From: JBLHGN01 sp047616325
Lineage (GTDB): Bacteria; Pseudomonadota; Gammaproteobacteria; Pseudomonadales; Cellvibrionaceae
Reading direction: 5' to 3'
NCBI GenBank assembly: GCA_047616325.1
Contig: JBLHGN010000126.1
Span: forward strand, 1 to 9,823
DNA length: 9,823 nt
The notes under the pieces are model-generated. The model was not told where the DNA came from and searched no databases. It was given only the letters and a program-made list of their open reading frames with translations. Position 1 is the first letter of the stretch, and each line of letters begins with the position of its first letter. Both the position numbers and the translations under genes were made by a program. Of this stretch, positions 7,658-9,823 are shown in pieces.

Positions 7658-7749
7658 TGAGCTATAACCGCGGTACAACACGCTAATCTTAGTACGATCG
7701 CATACGCAGCAAATGCCGCTTACTGCGCTACTCGTATACATATAGCTCA
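7658..7749 (+). repeat. Nested imperfect inverted repeat just after batD
   Basis: TGAGCTATA (7658-7666) pairs perfectly with TATAGCTCA (7741-7749). Inside lie GTACGA (7692-7697) against TCGTAT (7732-7737), with one G-T pair, and CGCAG (7705-7709) against CTGCG (7723-7727), giving a nested hairpin of about 20 pairs with large unpaired sections. It starts 11 bases after the batD stop and has no T tract, so a processing or stability role is more likely than intrinsic termination. Confidence 0.45.
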
Positions 7750-7799
7750 CAAAAGTCGATATCGGCCTAATCCGCTTGTTGACAATGACCACCCGAAAT

Positions 7800-7830
7800 T
7801 TTAGGCTTCATCTTGTTTATGAAGCTTAGG
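7800..7830 (+). repeat. 12-bp hairpin with 7-base loop
   Basis: The arm at 7800-7811 (TTTAGGCTTCAT) pairs with 7819-7830 (ATGAAGCTTAGG) over 12 positions, three of them G-T wobbles; the inner GCTTCAT/ATGAAGC is perfect. The loop is CTTGTTT. The sequence TTAGGCCTAA (7826-7835) at its right edge is itself a perfect palindrome. There is no T run on the plus strand, and only a short AT stretch (AAAATT) on the minus strand. Confidence 0.6.
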
Positions 7831-7861
7831 CCTAAATAAATCAGTTGGATCGTAGCGAGGG

Positions 7862-7974
7862 CGTCTAAGGTGCTGAAAATAACACGAATTTTGCTTTTTT
7901 GAGAGGATCGCATAGTCACCCTATGGGTGAGCCTCAAATAAGTGAAAGACGCTTTATTTTCAGCGCGTTAGGCG
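7862..7974 (+). repeat. 113-base near-perfect palindromic element, unclassified
   Basis: Positions 7862-7903 pair with 7933-7974 in one unbroken register. By hand count 36 of 42 positions pair, including four G-T wobbles, with mismatches only at 7869, 7883, 7884, 7887, 7888 and 7897. Within this, GCTGAAAATAA (7872-7882) and TTATTTTCAGC (7954-7964) are perfect. The apex holds a second perfect hairpin, TCACCC-TAT-GGGTGA (7916-7930), next to an asymmetric bulge at 7904-7915. No T tract follows on either strand, and no target duplication is evident at the ends. It could be a small palindromic mobile or repeat element, a structured RNA, or a degraded recombination site. The structure is certain from the bases; its identity is not. 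Confidence 0.75.
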
Positions 7975-8051
7975 GCCACAGTAGAATCAACTGACTAATT
8001 TAGGTTAAAACATTCAATTCCTCCCAAGTCTGTTCATACTCGGTTTCACAT

Positions 8052-8097
8052 AAGCCGCGGGCTGGCATTTAAATAATGCCAATTATTTCGGGGGCTT
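8052..8097 (+). repeat. Hairpin upstream of the 8185 gene
   Basis: TGGCATT (8063-8069) pairs perfectly with AATGCCA (8075-8081) around a TAAAT loop. AAGCC (8052-8056) and GGCTT (8093-8097) could close an outer stem. It lies about 90 bases before the likely start codon and could be a leader structure or an operator-like palindrome. Confidence 0.45.
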
Positions 8098-8184
8098 CTA
8101 TAGACTGTAGATATTTTTGTGTTTCTCGCAAAAAAAATGGCAGACCTTGTCATAATTATCACATTAAAGATCAATGACCATAAA

Positions 8185-9531
8185 ATGCAGTCGTCTCCAA
8201 CATCACCAAACATGTCAAACCAACGGTACAGATTAGCGCTCCGGTGGCTGAGCATAATCATAGTATTTGTATTGGTGGTGGCAGCCACATTGGCAGCGCT
8301 GCTGTTAAACAGCTCCCCAAAATTGAAGGGGAAGTCACTGCTAAGCAGCATTGAAGCTCGTCGTGCAGCGGATTCTCTAACGCGCATAAGTCGCCAAGTA
8401 ATAAATTCCCATCGCCCTATAAAAATTACCGCCTCGGAAGCCGAAATAAATAGCATTCTGGCTATGGTAAACCGCACCCACCTAGGTGTTGTCAGCGCAT
8501 TAAAAATCGAAAACTCGTCGGCTACGTTTGCTTTTACGTCGCAGGTAAATGTAATCGGGTATGATTTTTTTATTAACAGTGAAGCCACCCTGCTACCAAC
8601 CCCGAACGGGTTCCTATGGCACAACGGAAAGGTCGGCCGAATCCCTTTGTTCGATGGGTTAAGCAACTATGTTTTCGAAAAGCTAATTGAAGTGGTGGCG
8701 GGTAAAAATTACGGCCGCAGCCTACTCGATGGCGTTTCCAATATAGAAATAGATAATTCATCTATTCGCTTTGTGTTTCAGCCACCAGAATACTTTCAAG
8801 CCGGCATTGCAAAAGTTGCGCAGCGACTTAGAAGCTACTACGGTCAAGACGGCCCTGTAAATAGCGAACGAATTCAATATTACTTAGATTTTCTCGTTAC
8901 GCTGACTCGATCACTACCGAACCAACAAATATCGTTAAGCATTTACTTGAATGCACTATTTGCAGAGACTCACTCACAAACTATAAAGTACGGATTAGCC
9001 GCCAGCGATGAAAACCAAGCTGCACTTTACGCACTTGGCGTACAAGTAGGCGCGGGGGTGTTTCGACATTTTGTCGAAGGGCTGAAAGTCAGGCGTTTAA
9101 ATGCAACTCACGTACCGAAACTTTCCGTAGCAGGACGCAACGACCTAGCAAAACATTTTATTTATGCCGCTGCGTTAAAAATTCTATCCGATAAAGGAAT
9201 TAGCTTTTCTTTAGGAGAAATCAAAGAGATTATGGACAGTGGCAATTACAGCGGCTTTAGTTTTGCAGACATTGCGGCAGACAAGGCGGGAATACGCTTT
9301 GCGTCAATGGCTATGCACTCTTCTAATGGTGCAAGACTACTGCAGCTCCGAACGCTTGAGGGGATACTGGAATCAGATTTCTTTCCGACAATAGCTGGGC
9401 TACCAGAAAACCTCAATGAAGTTGAATTCAAATTACAATATACCAGCCTCGAATCAAGTGCCTACCAACACCTTCTAAGTGAAATTGATAAGCGAATTGA
9501 TCAATTAGCACTTTACGACAACAAGTCGTAA
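8185..9531 (+). CDS. Membrane-anchored protein of unknown function with YfiM-like C-terminal motif
   Basis: I do not recognise this gene with certainty. From ATG 8185 the product has 448 residues: a short basic N-terminus, one transmembrane helix (about 19-42) and a large, presumably periplasmic part. Residues 79-200 have a pattern (KITASEAEINSIL, then alternating beta segments, VGRIPLF, FVFQPP) loosely like YpmS/DUF2140 proteins, an inference only. Residues 315-375 (GRNDLAKHFIYAAALKILSD, later GFSFADIAADKAGIRFA) resemble the HF...A..KE.D..GFSF.D..A...G arrangement of YfiM/DUF2279 envelope proteins. The start is unsure. The frame opens earlier (GTG 8119, ATG 8137), and ATG 8212 is also possible; none has a Shine-Dalgarno, and 8185 or 8212 place the helix normally. 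It stands alone after a long gap, so it is probably transcribed separately from the Bat cluster, and it ends in its own terminator. Confidence 0.8.
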   Translation: MQSSPTSPNMSNQRYRLALRWLSIIIVFVLVVAATLAALLLNSSPKLKGKSLLSSIEARRAADSLTRISRQVINSHRPIKITASEAEINSILAMVNRTHLGVVSALKIENSSATFAFTSQVNVIGYDFFINSEATLLPTPNGFLWHNGKVGRIPLFDGLSNYVFEKLIEVVAGKNYGRSLLDGVSNIEIDNSSIRFVFQPPEYFQAGIAKVAQRLRSYYGQDGPVNSERIQYYLDFLVTLTRSLPNQQISLSIYLNALFAETHSQTIKYGLAASDENQAALYALGVQVGAGVFRHFVEGLKVRRLNATHVPKLSVAGRNDLAKHFIYAAALKILSDKGISFSLGEIKEIMDSGNYSGFSFADIAADKAGIRFASMAMHSSNGARLLQLRTLEGILESDFFPTIAGLPENLNEVEFKLQYTSLESSAYQHLLSEIDKRIDQLALYDNKS

Positions 9532-9536
9532 TTTTT
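9513..9536 (+). terminator. Intrinsic terminator overlapping the 3' end of the 8185 gene
   Basis: TTACGAC (9513-9519) and GTCGTAA (9525-9531) form a perfect 7-bp stem around AACAA, followed at once by TTTTT (9532-9536). The stop codon TAA (9529-9531) is part of the stem. It would stop plus-strand transcription before the convergent gene. Confidence 0.75.
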
Positions 9537-9551
9537 CAAACAAAAGACCGA

Positions 9552-9785
9552 TCAAGGCTTTAGGATGGTGAGCAAATTATGAACATGCTCAACGGCATCT
9601 ATACCCAAGCTCGTTAAATAACCACCGTCATTTTGAGTGGTCAAACCTTTGGCAAAGAGCCGTTGTATTGCGTCTATATTTTCGTCCGCGGCTGATTTAT
9701 GAACTTTAATCCCCTCTCGCATAGTTTCCGGGCTAAACAAAACGAGCATTTCTATTTCTTTTAGAATTGCTGTATCTATGGACAT
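9552..9785 (-). CDS. TIGR02647 family small protein, possible DNA-binding
   Basis: The 77-residue product matches the TIGR02647 family of gammaproteobacteria in length and pattern: an N-terminal ILKEIEMLVLFSPETMREG, then IKVHKSAADENIDAIQRL, then KGLTTQNDGGYLTSLG and a final AVEHVHNLLTIL. The layout suggests a small winged-helix-like fold, with GLIT..DGGYLT as the turn, and family members are sometimes labelled DNA-binding; no function is established as far as I know. ATG at 9785 is chosen over the TTG at 9797 because GGGAG lies 5 bases before the ATG. It converges on the 8185 gene with a 20-base gap. Its promoter lies at or beyond the right edge. Confidence 0.88.
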   Translation of the reverse strand: MSIDTAILKEIEMLVLFSPETMREGIKVHKSAADENIDAIQRLFAKGLTTQNDGGYLTSLGIDAVEHVHNLLTILKP

Positions 9786-9790
9786 AAGAT

Positions 9791-9795
9791 CTCCC
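9791..9795 (-). promoter_or_regulatory. Shine-Dalgarno of the TIGR02647 gene
   Basis: On the minus strand GGGAG is followed by the five bases ATCTT and then the ATG at 9785-9783. This spacing fixes the start and rules out the upstream TTG at 9797. Confidence 0.75.
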
Positions 9796-9799
9796 AAAA

Positions 9800-9811
9800 T
9801 TTTTCGAAAAA
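9800..9811. repeat. 12-base perfect palindrome upstream of the TIGR02647 gene
   Basis: TTTTTCGAAAAA reads the same on both strands and lies 15-26 bases upstream of the ATG at 9785, in the 5' untranslated or promoter region. It could be an operator, but an AT-rich chance palindrome is also plausible. Confidence 0.3.
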
Positions 9812-9823
9812 GACTACTAATGC

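Larger units (their letters stand above)
7647..8184 (+). other. Long non-coding, hairpin-rich intergenic region
   Basis: No reading frame here looks like a gene: frames are short, lack ribosome binding sites and resemble nothing known. The region is instead filled with inverted repeats at 7658-7749, 7800-7830, 7862-7974 and 8052-8097. TTGACA at 7779-7784 is a perfect -35 hexamer, but the sequence 17 bases on (TAGGCT) is a poor -10. The promoter of the next gene is presumably near the right end, which is AT-rich from 8063. No intrinsic terminator with a T run is seen after batD on the plus strand. Confidence 0.6.

Noticed and set aside
7779..7807. Promoter with perfect TTGACA
   Set aside because: The hexamer at the right distance is TAGGCT, only half matching TATAAT, and no gene starts close downstream.
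7863..7973. Integron attC site
   Set aside because: The R'-like GTTAGGC and overall length fit, but the left box ends AAG instead of the strict AAC. The stem also continues without the unpaired central spacer expected of attC, and no cassette array or integrase is visible. Kept only as an alternative within the palindrome finding.
7923..7994. 23-codon frame starting in the apex of the 113-base palindrome
   Set aside because: It has no properly spaced ribosome binding site and its sequence is dictated by the inverted repeat.
8119..8184. Earlier starts (GTG 8119, ATG 8137) for the membrane protein
   Set aside because: No Shine-Dalgarno precedes either, and they would add a second hydrophobic patch before the anchor. 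They cannot be excluded, but 8185 or 8212 is more natural.
8046..8666. 206-codon open frame on the minus strand opposite the start of the 8185 gene
   Set aside because: It runs from inside the plus-strand gene into the hairpin-rich spacer, shows no family resemblance, and conflicts with the well-formed membrane protein on the plus strand.
9495..9506. 12-base palindrome AATTGATCAATT
   Set aside because: It lies within the coding end of the 8185 gene and is explained by ordinary Ile/Asp/Gln/Leu codons.

Overview
The window reads as chromosomal DNA of a gammaproteobacterium, with moderate G+C by eye. The best lineage clue is the short minus-strand gene at the right end, which belongs to the TIGR02647 family. 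The order moxR, DUF58, DUF4381, batA, batB/TPR, batD is also a common arrangement in gammaproteobacteria such as Pseudomonas relatives and marine cellulose or alginate degraders. Genus cannot be set from the sequence alone.

Positions 3-7646 hold one plus-strand gene cluster, a MoxR-VWA (Bat-type) system. It contains a 5'-truncated MoxR AAA+ ATPase (3-815), a DUF58 protein with a VWA-like fold (919-2112), a small DUF4381 membrane protein (2105-2836), BatA with an intact MIDAS (2823-3848), a BatB-type VWA protein fused to a TPR segment and a long Q/E/N/D/S-rich tail (3845-5782), and BatD (5904-7646). DUF58 to batB/TPR are translationally coupled by overlaps of 8, 14 and 4 bases. Two breaks interrupt the compact layout: a 103-base gap after moxR that holds two consecutive stem-loops, and a 121-base gap before batD. 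By family knowledge, MoxR ATPases work with VWA proteins as chaperone-like machines that insert metals or mature and remodel envelope proteins. Here MoxR and DUF58 would be cytoplasmic, and DUF4381, BatA, BatB/TPR and BatD would form the inner-membrane and periplasmic part. The client is not revealed by the sequence.

Positions 7647-8184 hold no convincing gene but are rich in inverted repeats. There is a nested hairpin right after batD (7658-7749), a 12-bp hairpin (7800-7830), a 113-base almost fully palindromic element (7862-7974) and a smaller hairpin (8052-8097). The 113-base element is the least explained feature in the window.

Positions 8185-9531 (+) encode an unrecognised membrane-anchored protein of about 448 residues. 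Its C-terminal half carries a motif reminiscent of YfiM/DUF2279 proteins. It ends in an intrinsic terminator whose stem contains the stop codon. A convergent TIGR02647-family gene (9785-9552, minus) closes the window.
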